Source of the DNA: Labrenzia sp. THAF82
Lineage (GTDB): Bacteria; Pseudomonadota; Alphaproteobacteria; Rhizobiales; Stappiaceae
NCBI RefSeq assembly: GCF_009363435.1
Contig: NZ_CP045354.1
Coordinates: forward strand, 4,864,501 to 4,928,500
Reading direction: 5' to 3'
DNA length: 64,000 nucleotides
Part shown: in pieces, positions 34,419 to 43,748 of the stretch
How positions within the stretch are numbered: the first letter of the stretch is position 1
How the letters are laid out: each line of letters opens with the position of its first letter
Position numbers and translations under genes: made by a program
Notes under the pieces: model-generated
Told to the model about the DNA's origin: nothing
Database searches by the model: none
Seen by the model: only the letters and a program-made list of their open reading frames with translations

Positions 34419-36854
34419 ATGAAGTCGCGTACCAGGGCCGTGGTCATCGGCGGAGGCATTGCTGGATGCTCAACGCTCTTTCATCTCACGCAAGAAGGCT
34501 GGAGCGACGTTGTCCTCGTCGAACGCAATGAGCTGACAAGTGGCACGACCTGGCATTCAGCAGCCCAAGTGACGAATTTTGGCATGAACCAAACGATGGT
34601 CGGCCTCAAAAGTCATTCCATCCGCCTGTACAAGGAACTTGCGGAGAACCCTGATTACCCGATCAACTATCATCATGGCGATGGAGGTATGCGGCTGGCG
34701 AATACCGAAGCCCAGATGCAGGGTTATCGGCATTTCGCCTCCATGGCTCGTGCAATGGACGTGCATTTTGAAGTTATTGACGCAGACGAATGCGCCCGCC
34801 GTCACCCGCTGGTTTCCAAGGATAATCTCCTGGGTGGATTGTGGGATCCCCTGGACGGCGACATCGACCCTGCTCAATTGTGCCAGGCCCTCGCCTTTCA
34901 TTCCCGCAAGGCAGGCGCTGAAATCTACCGCAACACCCCCGTAACGGCTTTAACCCAACACCGGGACGACACATGGACGGTGCATACCGAACACGGAGAT
35001 ATTGACTGCGATGTCGTTGTCAACGCGTGCGGCTATCGGGTCAATGAAGTCGCCGCCATGATGGATGTGCACCACCCGGTCGCCTCCATGGAACACCAGT
35101 ATTTTCTTACCGAAGACATTCCGGAGATTGTTGCGGCAGGTCACCGGATGCCGCTCATTCGGTGCCCCATCAGCGACTATTATTGCCGCCAGGAAAAACA
35201 GGGACTGCTGATCGGTTTTTACGAGCAAGGCTGCAAGACCTTCGGCATGGATGGCATTGACCCAAACTTCGTCAACGCGCTGTGCCCAGACGATCTCGAT
35301 CGCATCATGGATGTTTTGGAAGGCGCATTTGCAAGAATGCCCGCGCTTACAAGTGCCGGAATCCGCTCGGTAATAAACGGCCCCATAACCTATACGATTG
35401 ACGGGGCACCGCTTGTCGGCCCCATTCCGGGCAAGCGAAACGCCTTTTGCATAATCGGCCTCAGAGCTGGCCTTGGAGAAGGTGGCGGCCACGGATGGCT
35501 TCTGGCCCAGCAGATCGTTCACGGCGAGGCCTGCTACGATACCTGGTGCATCGACCCGCGAAGATTTACCGGGCATGCCAATGTCGAGCTGACATCAGTG
35601 AAAGCGATCGAAGACTATCAGAACGAATTCCGTTTTCACTTTCCACATGAACACCGACCTGCTGGAAGACCGGCCAAAACAACCCCGCTCACGCCCATAT
35701 TGAAGGTCGAGGGTGCAGAGTTCACTGTGGTCAATGGCTGGGAACGCGTCGACTACATCAAGCCAAATGAAGCCTTTCATCCCTCACTTGGCTACGGGTT
35801 TGACGAAACGTTTGAGGTGGTCAAGCACGAGGTTGAAAACGTCCGGGACAACGTCGGCCTTTGCGAAGTCAATGGTTTCAACAGAATTGAGATTTCAGGC
35901 GCCGACTGGCATTCCTTTCTGGATCGTCTCGTCTGCGGCACTGTTCCAAAGCGCGATGGCCGTGTCGGACTTGGCTATCTTCTCAATCATCATGGCAGGA
36001 TCAAATGCGAAGCAACATTTGCAAACTTGCCAAGGAGCGATCGCGGCCCAGCCCGCGTCTGGTATGGCTCTGCCGCTGCAAGTGAATTCCATGACATGGA
36101 CTGGCTGCAGCAGCACCTTCGAGACAACGAAGATGTTGAGATCAAAAGCCTGACCAATGATCAGACCATCCTTGTTCTTGCCGGACCGAATGCAAGAAAG
36201 GTCCTGTCCGGATGCGCACGAGGCGACTGGTCCGCTGAAGCCTTTCCGTGGCTTAGCGTCCGCGAGTGTTTTGTCGGATTTGCGCCTGCCACAGTCATGT
36301 CAGTGAGCTTCTCCGGTGAATTGGCCTATGAAATCCATGTTCCGAATGCGTCGCTCTATGGCGCATATCTTGCGCTCCGAAAGGCAGGAGCGCCGTTTGA
36401 CATGAAGCTGTTTGGTGCGCGCGCGGTGGAGACCATGCGCCTGGAGAAAGGCTTTTTCCACTGGAAGGCGGATCTTCTGACTGAGTTCAATCCCTTTGAG
36501 ACCGGCCTCGATCGATTTGTGAAAATGTCCAAGGACACATTCATTGGAAGGGCCTCCCTTCAAGAACACATGGCGAATGGGCCAACCAAAAGGATGGTTA
36601 CGCTGAGAATTGAAGCCGAGCATGCGCCGGCGCCACCGGGAGCCTCGCTCATGATGGATGCGCGAGTCGTCGGTACGGTGACGTCCGGCGACTGGGGACA
36701 CAGGGTTGGACTGAACCTGGCCTATGCCTTTGTTGACCCGGCCTGTTCAGAAGTCGGAAACACCATGACGCTCGATCTGTGCGGCGAGTTGATCACGGCG
36801 ACCGTCATTCCACATTCACCATATGATCCCGGACATCTACTCATGCGGAGCTGA
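34419..36854 (+). CDS. Dimethylglycine/sarcosine dehydrogenase-like flavoprotein with folate (GCV_T) domain
   Basis: 811-aa protein. Residues 1 to about 380 form the DAO-type FAD domain (VVIGGGIAGCSTLFHL at the start, NELTSGTTWHSAA next). The linker FAO domain follows, and residues from about 430 to the end form the aminomethyltransferase (GCV_T) domain with its C-terminal barrel (VGLCEVNGFNRIEISG, SFSGELAYEIHVPN, GVTSG-like TVTSGDWG). Such proteins oxidatively demethylate N-methyl groups and pass formaldehyde to tetrahydrofolate. The family includes dimethylglycine and sarcosine dehydrogenases; the substrate here is not fixed. GGAG precedes the ATG. Divergent from the MttB-family gene, it probably handles a later demethylation step in the same pathway. 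Confidence 0.83.
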   Translation: MKSRTRAVVIGGGIAGCSTLFHLTQEGWSDVVLVERNELTSGTTWHSAAQVTNFGMNQTMVGLKSHSIRLYKELAENPDYPINYHHGDGGMRLANTEAQMQGYRHFASMARAMDVHFEVIDADECARRHPLVSKDNLLGGLWDPLDGDIDPAQLCQALAFHSRKAGAEIYRNTPVTALTQHRDDTWTVHTEHGDIDCDVVVNACGYRVNEVAAMMDVHHPVASMEHQYFLTEDIPEIVAAGHRMPLIRCPISDYYCRQEKQGLLIGFYEQGCKTFGMDGIDPNFVNALCPDDLDRIMDVLEGAFARMPALTSAGIRSVINGPITYTIDGAPLVGPIPGKRNAFCIIGLRAGLGEGGGHGWLLAQQIVHGEACYDTWCIDPRRFTGHANVELTSVKAIEDYQNEFRFHFPHEHRPAGRPAKTTPLTPILKVEGAEFTVVNGWERVDYIKPNEAFHPSLGYGFDETFEVVKHEVENVRDNVGLCEVNGFNRIEISGADWHSFLDRLVCGTVPKRDGRVGLGYLLNHHGRIKCEATFANLPRSDRGPARVWYGSAAASEFHDMDWLQQHLRDNEDVEIKSLTNDQTILVLAGPNARKVLSGCARGDWSAEAFPWLSVRECFVGFAPATVMSVSFSGELAYEIHVPNASLYGAYLALRKAGAPFDMKLFGARAVETMRLEKGFFHWKADLLTEFNPFETGLDRFVKMSKDTFIGRASLQEHMANGPTKRMVTLRIEAEHAPAPPGASLMMDARVVGTVTSGDWGHRVGLNLAYAFVDPACSEVGNTMTLDLCGELITATVIPHSPYDPGHLLMRS

Positions 36855-36919
36855 TCCGTTAGACCTTTTGTGGACCCGGTATTGCGCTTTCAAAGGGAGT
36901 TACCCTGTGAACTCAAGTG

Positions 36920-38209
36920 TCAGGCTGCGCCGTCGAGGACGAGACCGTCGGCGCAATGCACGATGATTTCCGAGACCTGCCGGCAATCATCCAGTGAAAA
37001 CGTAAGCGGGATCCGCATGTCGAACAAACCTGCGAGAACGTCGTCGGTCTGCGGCAATATCTGACTTTCCAAATACCGCCAACTGTGATGATTTGAGGTA
37101 AAGGCAACGGGGTCCCTGTCGCCGAACCATTTCAGTTCCACACCCAATGATTTGGCATCAGCCACAAACTGCCTCGCATCAGGCTCAGCAATTTCTGGAA
37201 TACGGAACTGGATAGAGCTGCCGACATAAAACTCTTTCGATGAGCGCTCTGGCACGACAACTGTAGCCGAGCGGCCCAAGTGCGTGGCGAAAAGATCATA
37301 ACGTTGATTCCAGCGCTGAATGTTTGCTTCCAGCGTTGCAATCTGAGGCTTCAGGATTGCTGCTCTCAGATTGTCCATCCGGCCGGACATGTTCGGGGTA
37401 TCAAGGCGCGCGTCGGTAAAGTGCTGCCTTGCAGGCGCTGCACCATGTCGCTCATAAAGCATGTATGAGCCAGAGAGCATGATGGCCCGGGCCATGAAGT
37501 CAGGATCATCAGATGTCAGAAGTCCTCCTTCCCCGGAATTGACGTGTTTATAGGTCTGTGCCGAGAAACACCCCCCCAGGCCGAAATTTCCACTCAGAGT
37601 CCCGTCCCAGCGTGCGCCCATTGTATGAGCGCAGTCTTCAAGAAGCGTCACGCCGGTCTCGTTCAGGATCCCAACAAGTTCATCCATGTCGCACAGGTGT
37701 CCGCGCATGTTCGACAACAGCAGGAACTTCGCGTTGCTGTCGGTGATTTTCTTGCGCAGATCGTTCAGGTCGATCACAAGGTTCGGTGTAATCTCAACAA
37801 GAACAGGGACTGCGCCAACAGATGCAATCGCACCTGGAACCGGGGCTAGGGTAAAGCTGTTTGTGAGGATCTTTTCACCTGGGACAACGCCAGCTGCACG
37901 CAGTGCAATCGACATGGCATAACCGCCAGAGGCGCAGGCAAGGCAGTATTTTGCACCTTGAAAGGCTGCATAATCTCGCTCAAGCTCACTTGCGACGCTC
38001 AACTCGCTGCCCAGGGTATTATAGCGATGCAGGCGGCCGGATTTCAAAACGTCCACCGCAGCCGCGATCGCTTCGTCTGGAATGGCTTCCTGTTGCGTAA
38101 ATTGCCCTGTGAACGCTCTCAAAATCCACCTCGCCTCGTCAGCGGTCAAAATGACCGGCGAATGATCCTTATTGAAAACGAATAGTGCTGGCGCGCGCGC
38201 GATGTGCAA
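36920..38209 (-). CDS. DegT/DnrJ/EryC1-family PLP enzyme
   Basis: 429-aa pyridoxal-phosphate enzyme of the sugar aminotransferase fold. The PLP lysine is in FSAQTYKHVNSGEGG, and the Asp and other cofactor contacts are in LLEDCAHTMGARWDG. The C-terminal third is divergent from sugar aminotransferases. The start appears to be a TTG at 38209, with AAGGTGA at good distance; no in-frame ATG occurs near the N-terminus. There are no sugar-nucleotide genes around, so a role in amine or amino acid catabolism with the neighbouring demethylase genes is possible. The substrate is unknown. Confidence 0.75.
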   Translation of the reverse strand: MHIARAPALFVFNKDHSPVILTADEARWILRAFTGQFTQQEAIPDEAIAAAVDVLKSGRLHRYNTLGSELSVASELERDYAAFQGAKYCLACASGGYAMSIALRAAGVVPGEKILTNSFTLAPVPGAIASVGAVPVLVEITPNLVIDLNDLRKKITDSNAKFLLLSNMRGHLCDMDELVGILNETGVTLLEDCAHTMGARWDGTLSGNFGLGGCFSAQTYKHVNSGEGGLLTSDDPDFMARAIMLSGSYMLYERHGAAPARQHFTDARLDTPNMSGRMDNLRAAILKPQIATLEANIQRWNQRYDLFATHLGRSATVVVPERSSKEFYVGSSIQFRIPEIAEPDARQFVADAKSLGVELKWFGDRDPVAFTSNHHSWRYLESQILPQTDDVLAGLFDMRIPLTFSLDDCRQVSEIIVHCADGLVLDGAA

Positions 38210-38242
38210 GCAGATAATTCACCTTGCGCAAACAGGAAATGC

Positions 38243-38965
38243 TTAGCGCCTGCCTGCCAGCTTGGATTTGACCTTCAACCGCGAGGCAGCGCCACGTACA
38301 TGAGCGGCCATGGCATCGCGTGCAGCGGATTTGTCAGACGCCTCGACTGCATTGAGAACTTTCAGGTGTTCTGCAATCGTAATGCCGACCAGATCTTTCC
38401 TTGCATGTAGGCTGGACGTCGCCCGGGTGGTGTCTTTCAGCCGGGACGAAATATATCCGATGATGCCGGAAAGATAGGTGTTTCCCGTTGCATTTCCGAG
38501 TGCGCGGTGAAACGCGGCATCTGCTTCCAATCGCTCTTCATCGAATTGCTCTTGTCCTTCCATCTCGGCAAGTGCATTTCGCATATCCTGAAGGTCTTCA
38601 GCGCTTCGGCGTTCAGCTGCGAGCCCTGCAGCTTCGATTTCCAGGATGCCGCGCAATTCGAACAGATCGGCAAGATTGTCCGACTTGCCGAGCGCACGAA
38701 TATCGACACGGAACGTTTCACGCTCCGACACCGGTTTGACGACGGCACCGCGTCCTTGGCGGGATTCGATGACGCCATCCGAACGCAGCCTCGCGATGGC
38801 TTCTCGCACGACATTGCGGCTAACGCCAAAAGTGTCGGCAAGGCTGTGCTCTGTCGGTAATGAGTCACCGGGCACCAATTCGCCATCGGTGATCTTGGCC
38901 ATGATGTCAGCAGCTATCTGATCCGGCAAAAGAGACGCCCGCTGCACCTCCCTAAATTGCGGCAT
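38243..38965 (-). CDS. GntR-family regulator with FCD domain
   Basis: 240-aa regulator. The winged helix is at about residues 15-75 (LPTEHSLADTFGVSRNVVREAIARL), and the all-helical FCD effector domain follows, with the Asp/His metal-site pattern expected in DAAFHRALGNATGN. The ATG at 38965 is chosen over 38983 because GGAGGAGCGGGG lies between. It is 33 bp upstream of the DegT-type gene on the same strand and so may be co-transcribed with it. A TATGCATA palindrome is 50 bp upstream (39015-39022). Likely a metabolite-responsive repressor of the adjoining catabolic genes. Confidence 0.82.
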   Translation of the reverse strand: MPQFREVQRASLLPDQIAADIMAKITDGELVPGDSLPTEHSLADTFGVSRNVVREAIARLRSDGVIESRQGRGAVVKPVSERETFRVDIRALGKSDNLADLFELRGILEIEAAGLAAERRSAEDLQDMRNALAEMEGQEQFDEERLEADAAFHRALGNATGNTYLSGIIGYISSRLKDTTRATSSLHARKDLVGITIAEHLKVLNAVEASDKSAARDAMAAHVRGAASRLKVKSKLAGRR

Positions 38966-39096
38966 CCCCGCTCCTCCATGCATTGTCTAGTGCCGTTTTT
39001 CCACGGCTTTAATGTATGCATAGGCGAAGGGTGCCCACTTGTCGACCTAGGGGCGTTCCGTATGTTTCAAAGACATTACAGTTGAATGACACCTGT

Positions 39097-40011
39097 CTAA
39101 AGTGCGTAGATCACTTCTGCTGCCCTGACGGCGGCAGATGCCCTGTTCTCAACGCCGAGTTTGACGAAGATCTGCTCCAGATGCTTGTTCACCGTGCGCG
39201 GGGACAAACCGAGGATTTCACCGATGTCCTTGTTCGACTTGCCTTTGGAAATCCAGATCAACACCTCTGCTTCCCGATTGGTGAGATCAAAACGCTCCTG
39301 CAAGGCGCTTATCTGTCCGGCTTCGTTTTCAGCAGTCACCCGAAACAGGTTTTCATCAGGTCCGACGCGGCCAAGCGGATGCAATTGAACCGACAGCTCT
39401 TCCGACAGTCCAAGCATGAAGCTTTTGCGCCGGTCGTTTGCCTGTCCGGCGCCGTCCAACCAGTCGCCCAATGCCCGGCCCAATCGGAAGAGACTGTTTT
39501 CCGCAGTGCCAGTGCGGGCAAGAAGGTTCTGGATCTGTGGCGTCGACCAGAGGACTGCCCCTTCTCGCGACACTGCCACGAGATGGCGCCCTGCCGCATC
39601 AAGTGCAACATGCGCACTTTGCACAGAGCGCGCATTTTTCAGATGCACCTTGATGCGTGCTTTCAACTCATCAACGTCAATGGGCTTGGTGAGGAAGTCC
39701 ACGCCCCCCGATTCCAGGGCCCTGACCACATGTTCAGTCTCAGAAAGACCTGTCATGAAGATAATCGGCACATGCTTTAATGCAGGATTGTCCTTGATCT
39801 TGCGGCAAGTGTCGAACCCGTCAAGGCCAGGCATGACTGCGTCCATCAATATCGTGTCGGGTGTCACCTTATCGCACACGGACAACGCGGCTTCACCGCT
39901 CGTCGCAACCAGCACGGCAATGCCGGTCTGCTTCAGCGCTTCAGTGACGAAGCCCAGCGTTTCCGGGCTGTCGTCAACGACCAGAACCGTATCGCGGCGC
40001 TCATCCGTCAT
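39097..40011 (-). CDS. Response regulator, REC plus LuxR/NarL-type DNA-binding domain
   Basis: 304-aa regulator. The receiver domain spans about residues 8-122, with acid pair DDS, phospho-acceptor Asp57 in TILMDAVMPG, and the conserved Lys in LTKPIDVDEL. A middle PAS-like linker of about 100 residues is followed by a LuxR HTH (residues about 240-300, LTNREAEVLIWISKGKSNKD). It overlaps the end of the kinase gene at 40001, so the two are one operon and the kinase is its likely partner. LuxR/NarL domains bind 7-2-7 inverted heptamers, and such a repeat lies upstream of urtA at 43624-43639. Confidence 0.9.
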   Translation of the reverse strand: MTDERRDTVLVVDDSPETLGFVTEALKQTGIAVLVATSGEAALSVCDKVTPDTILMDAVMPGLDGFDTCRKIKDNPALKHVPIIFMTGLSETEHVVRALESGGVDFLTKPIDVDELKARIKVHLKNARSVQSAHVALDAAGRHLVAVSREGAVLWSTPQIQNLLARTGTAENSLFRLGRALGDWLDGAGQANDRRKSFMLGLSEELSVQLHPLGRVGPDENLFRVTAENEAGQISALQERFDLTNREAEVLIWISKGKSNKDIGEILGLSPRTVNKHLEQIFVKLGVENRASAAVRAAEVIYAL

Positions 40012-43000
40012 GTAATTCCAATCCGCTCAAGAAATCTTTGTAGGCTTTGAAGTCGAAACGCGTGAGATGTCCCTGCAAGGTTTCGGTGAGTGGGCGGAAT
40101 TCCGGCGTTTCGGCAAGCTCGGTCAATTTCGCTTCGATGCCTTCCACATACCCGATCTCTGCAAGCGAGATCAGATCCGCCACCTGATCGGCTCCAGGTG
40201 AGCGCAATTTCGTAGCAGGCAAAGGAATTCGGTTTTCAAAATTTGGTTTTTCAGTCCAGATCAGCGACAGGTGTTTCTGCAAAAGGTCGAACAACTGGCC
40301 AATATCAAATGGCTTGGCCAACGTCGCATCATGATGAGAAGGGCCATCGGGCCGCAGAGCCTGATCACCGATATTGGCCGACAACATGACAATCGGTGCA
40401 GTCACATTCCGGTCCCGCAGGGCCTCTGCAAGTTCCCATCCATTCATGCCGGGCATCAAGATATCGATGAGATAAAGATCGGGTTCCTTCTCAAGGATAT
40501 TGCCCAGGCAGGTTTTTGCGTCCTCTGCTTCCAGAACGGTGAAGCCTATTGGTTTGAGAATATCGCTCACCAAGGCGCGATGGTCCGGATTGTCATCGAT
40601 TACTGCGATTGTGCGGTGCTGGCCCTCATAGCCACGAACCTGGCGTTCAAGGCGAACGGTATCAACCGGGCGATCCACGGCCGCAAGCATGAGCCGGACT
40701 TCAAATGAAGCGCCTTTTTCCGGCTCGCTGGCGAGCGCGATCGCACCTCCCATCGTCTCAGTCAGCAATTTGGTGATCGTCAATCCGAGCCCGAGTCCGG
40801 GCGTCCTTGCACCGCTGGCTGCCTTGCTGCGGCCGAACGGTTCAAATATCTTTCCCTGTTCTTCCAGAGCAATGCCAGGGCCGCTGTCGCTCACAACAAA
40901 GCTGGCGACCTGGGACCGATAGCTGATGGACAATGAGACCTCACCCGCGTCCGTGAATTTGATCGCGTTCGAGAGCAGATTGACTAGAATTTGCCGCAGC
41001 CGCTTTTCGTCTGTCCGAACGAAAACCGGCAAGTTGCGAGCCCTGACATAGTTGAAACCGAGCCCTTTGGCGGCAGCCTGCATGCGGAACATGTCGACGA
41101 TCTGGTCCAGAAATTCGTGAAGGTTGATTTCATTGGAATAGATCTGCAATCGTCCCGCCTCGATGCGGGAGATATCCAAAAGACCGTCAATCAGTCCAGA
41201 AAGATGCTCTGCGCTTCGGCGTATAGTGCTGACGGCAGGCTTGCGCGCGGGCGGGAGAGTTTCATCCCGCTCGAGGACCTGCGCATACCCCATGACCGCG
41301 TTCAAGGGCGTTCTGAGTTCATGGCTCAGTCCGACCACATAGCGGCTCTTGGCAAGATTGGCCGCTTCAGCGTCTTCCTTTGCCTTCTGCAAGGCCGCGT
41401 CCGTTACACCGTGGGCGTCGATTTCCTTTTGAAGGAGCGCGTTCTGGCGTACTGACTCTTCTTCCGCAACTCGGCGGGTGTCGTGGGCCAGAACCAGAAA
41501 CCAGCAGGCGATGCCCGCAACGATGGCGAAAACGAAGAAAATCAATGCAACGGTTTGGGCAATAATCCCGGTTGGATCGCCAAGCCGGCTTGCTGCCTGC
41601 GCATAGATAATCCAGAGCACCAAGCCGATGCTGGTCACCGATAAGAACGAAAAAAGGGCATAGCGCCCGAGCCGGGACCGGAAATGGACAAGCATTCTTT
41701 CGGGCAAGACCGTTCCTGCGACAGCCCCCACCTGATAGGAAAGGCGCGCTTTCGGTTTACAGGAATCGTGACATCGAGCGTCCAACGAGCAACATAGCGA
41801 ACAGATTGGAGCGCGATAGGCCGGGCAATAAGCCATGTCTTCGGGCTCGAACGGGTTTTCGCAAATGGAGCAGGCGATCTGATCGGCGCTCTGCCAGCTC
41901 TGCCTCGGCTTTCGCGCCAGATAGTAGCTTCCCCCGGTCAAGTAGGCGATCAGAGGTGCTGTAACAAAGGCGATCCCCATCGCCAGGAACGTTGCGAGTG
42001 CTGCTGCGATCTCACCGAACATGTCAAAATGGGCCGCAAGGGCCAAGCCCGCCGCCAACAACATTGCCCCGGTGCCGACCGGATTGATGTCGTAAAGATG
42101 CGCACGCTTGAACTCGATGCCCGGAGGCGACAGGCCCAATGGCTTGTTGATGAACAGATCTGCCGAGATGGCAGACAGCCAAGCCATGGCAACAATGGAG
42201 AAGATACCAAGTGTTTCTTCCAGAAGCCCATAGATGCCGAGCTCCATCAAGAGCAGTGCAATACCGACATTGAAGACCAACCACACCACCCTGCCCGGGT
42301 GAGCATGGGTCAGGCGTGAAAAGAAGTTCGACCATGCAAGCGATCCTGCATAGGCGTTCATGACGTTGATCTTGAGCTGGGCCACGACGACAAACGCCGC
42401 CATTAACAGCAGCACCAAGGTCTCGTTCGGGATCATGTAGCCGAAAGCAACAGCATACATACGCGCCGGTTCATCCGCGTGTTCAACCGGCACCCCATGG
42501 GACAAAACAAGCACCGCTAGGAAGGACCCCGCGATCATTTTGGGAGCACCCAGAACAACCCAACCGGGTCCAGCCAGAAACAGAGCGAGGCGGTGCCGCT
42601 TCCGGGCGAAATCCTGAGCGGGAAGAAACCGAAGAAAGTCGACCTGTTCGCCGATCTGGGCCATCAATGCCAAAATAACTGCGGAGGCAGCACCAAAGCT
42701 GACGAGGCTGATGTTGTCCCAGCCTCCTCCAGTCATCGCCGGTGCGCCTGTTGCTGGATCGATACCGGAAAAACTCAGCCACTCACCGACGGCCTGCCAA
42801 TCCGTTAAGGCGATGAAAACGAAGGGCAGAATGTTGAGAATAATCCAGAAAGGCTGTGTGGCCAGTTGAAACCGGCTGATCCAGGTAATGCCATGCGTAA
42901 CGAGCGGAATGACCGCCACTGCACTGATGATGTAGCCAAGCCAGAGCGGGACGCCGAAAGCAAATTCCAGCGCGCTCGACATGATCGACGCTTCAATGGC

Positions 43001-43390
43001 GAAGAGGATGAAGGTGAAGCTGGCATAGATGAGCGAAGTGACCGTTGAACCAATATAGCCGAAACCCGCGCCTCTGGTCAGAAGATCGATATCTACGCCG
43101 TAGCGCATTGCATACCGGCTGATCGGCAATCCAATTACGAGAAGAACAAGACTGCCGACCAGAATGGCAAGAAAAGCATTTGCCGTTCCATGTGAGAGCG
43201 TGATGGCGCCGCCGATGGCCTCGAGTGCCAGGAAGGAAATGGCTCCAATCGCTGTTTGTGAGATCGCGCGCGAGGAAAACTTGCGCGCACTCTTGGCGGT
43301 GAAGCGCAACGCATAGTCTTCAAGCGTCTGGTTGTTGACCCATTTGTTGTATTGGCGCCGAATGGGCAGAATGCGTTGACGGGCATTCAT
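40001..43390 (-). CDS. NCS1 permease-hybrid histidine kinase fusion
   Basis: 1129-aa membrane sensor. Residues about 1-490 form an NCS1-type permease (LLTRGAGFGYIGSTVTSLIY, QIGEQVDFLRFLP, INVMNAYAGSLAWSNFFSRL). Residues about 507-544 hold eight cysteines (CSIC, YCPAY, ICSLCC, ARCHDSC), a probable zinc module. Two further helices (about 577-635) and a coiled coil lead to the kinase: His690 in SHELRTPLNAVMGY, N-box NLLSNAIKFTD, G-boxes DSGPGIA and GLGLGL. A receiver domain with Asp976 and a short C-terminal helical tail close it. The ATG at 43390 follows GAGG and matches the paralogue start; a start at 43468 would add 26 residues. It probably senses the nitrogen compound that the urt system imports, and signals to the response regulator beside it. 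The ligand is unknown. Confidence 0.88.
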   Translation of the reverse strand: MNARQRILPIRRQYNKWVNNQTLEDYALRFTAKSARKFSSRAISQTAIGAISFLALEAIGGAITLSHGTANAFLAILVGSLVLLVIGLPISRYAMRYGVDIDLLTRGAGFGYIGSTVTSLIYASFTFILFAIEASIMSSALEFAFGVPLWLGYIISAVAVIPLVTHGITWISRFQLATQPFWIILNILPFVFIALTDWQAVGEWLSFSGIDPATGAPAMTGGGWDNISLVSFGAASAVILALMAQIGEQVDFLRFLPAQDFARKRHRLALFLAGPGWVVLGAPKMIAGSFLAVLVLSHGVPVEHADEPARMYAVAFGYMIPNETLVLLLMAAFVVVAQLKINVMNAYAGSLAWSNFFSRLTHAHPGRVVWLVFNVGIALLLMELGIYGLLEETLGIFSIVAMAWLSAISADLFINKPLGLSPPGIEFKRAHLYDINPVGTGAMLLAAGLALAAHFDMFGEIAAALATFLAMGIAFVTAPLIAYLTGGSYYLARKPRQSWQSADQIACSICENPFEPEDMAYCPAYRAPICSLCCSLDARCHDSCKPKARLSYQVGAVAGTVLPERMLVHFRSRLGRYALFSFLSVTSIGLVLWIIYAQAASRLGDPTGIIAQTVALIFFVFAIVAGIACWFLVLAHDTRRVAEEESVRQNALLQKEIDAHGVTDAALQKAKEDAEAANLAKSRYVVGLSHELRTPLNAVMGYAQVLERDETLPPARKPAVSTIRRSAEHLSGLIDGLLDISRIEAGRLQIYSNEINLHEFLDQIVDMFRMQAAAKGLGFNYVRARNLPVFVRTDEKRLRQILVNLLSNAIKFTDAGEVSLSISYRSQVASFVVSDSGPGIALEEQGKIFEPFGRSKAASGARTPGLGLGLTITKLLTETMGGAIALASEPEKGASFEVRLMLAAVDRPVDTVRLERQVRGYEGQHRTIAVIDDNPDHRALVSDILKPIGFTVLEAEDAKTCLGNILEKEPDLYLIDILMPGMNGWELAEALRDRNVTAPIVMLSANIGDQALRPDGPSHHDATLAKPFDIGQLFDLLQKHLSLIWTEKPNFENRIPLPATKLRSPGADQVADLISLAEIGYVEGIEAKLTELAETPEFRPLTETLQGHLTRFDFKAYKDFLSGLELHDG

Positions 43391-43748
43391 TTGGCGGGCC
43401 TCGCAGCCAAGACAGCATTCGGCTTCTTCAACCCAAAAACTGCGTGTGTGCGTACCGTCATGAAGCAAGTTACTGCCTCATAATTCAGCACTTGCCTGCT
43501 TTTTCGGCAAACACACGTCCTCATCAGCCCGTTTTCCCGCCCCGTTATCCTGGTTAGCCAAAACACTCAGCATTTTTCGTGCCGAACCGGCCTTATCTTC
43601 GTCGCAACCCCGTTTTGGTCACTTACGTCAATTGACGTATGTTGCGCTGCAACAGTTCCGGCGCACGATCCTTCCCCGACAGCGGCAGTCCTTCCAGCCG
43701 CCATTCGCCGGCCGGGAACCGGCGACGTCATCGAAAAGGGGAACTCAT
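43391..43748. promoter_or_regulatory. Divergent promoter region between sensor kinase and urtA
   Basis: 358 bp without a gene. It holds the 16-bp repeat at 43624-43639 and presumably both promoters. No typical sigma-54 element was recognised by eye. Confidence 0.55.
43624..43639. promoter_or_regulatory. 16-bp perfect inverted repeat, candidate response-regulator operator
   Basis: TACGTCA AT TGACGTA is a perfect palindrome with 7-2-7 layout, the arrangement used by NarL/LuxR-type response regulators. Its core GTCAATTGAC recurs at 1406-1415 upstream of the paralogous operon, at nearly the same distance from the start codon (113 against 111 bp). Confidence 0.6.
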
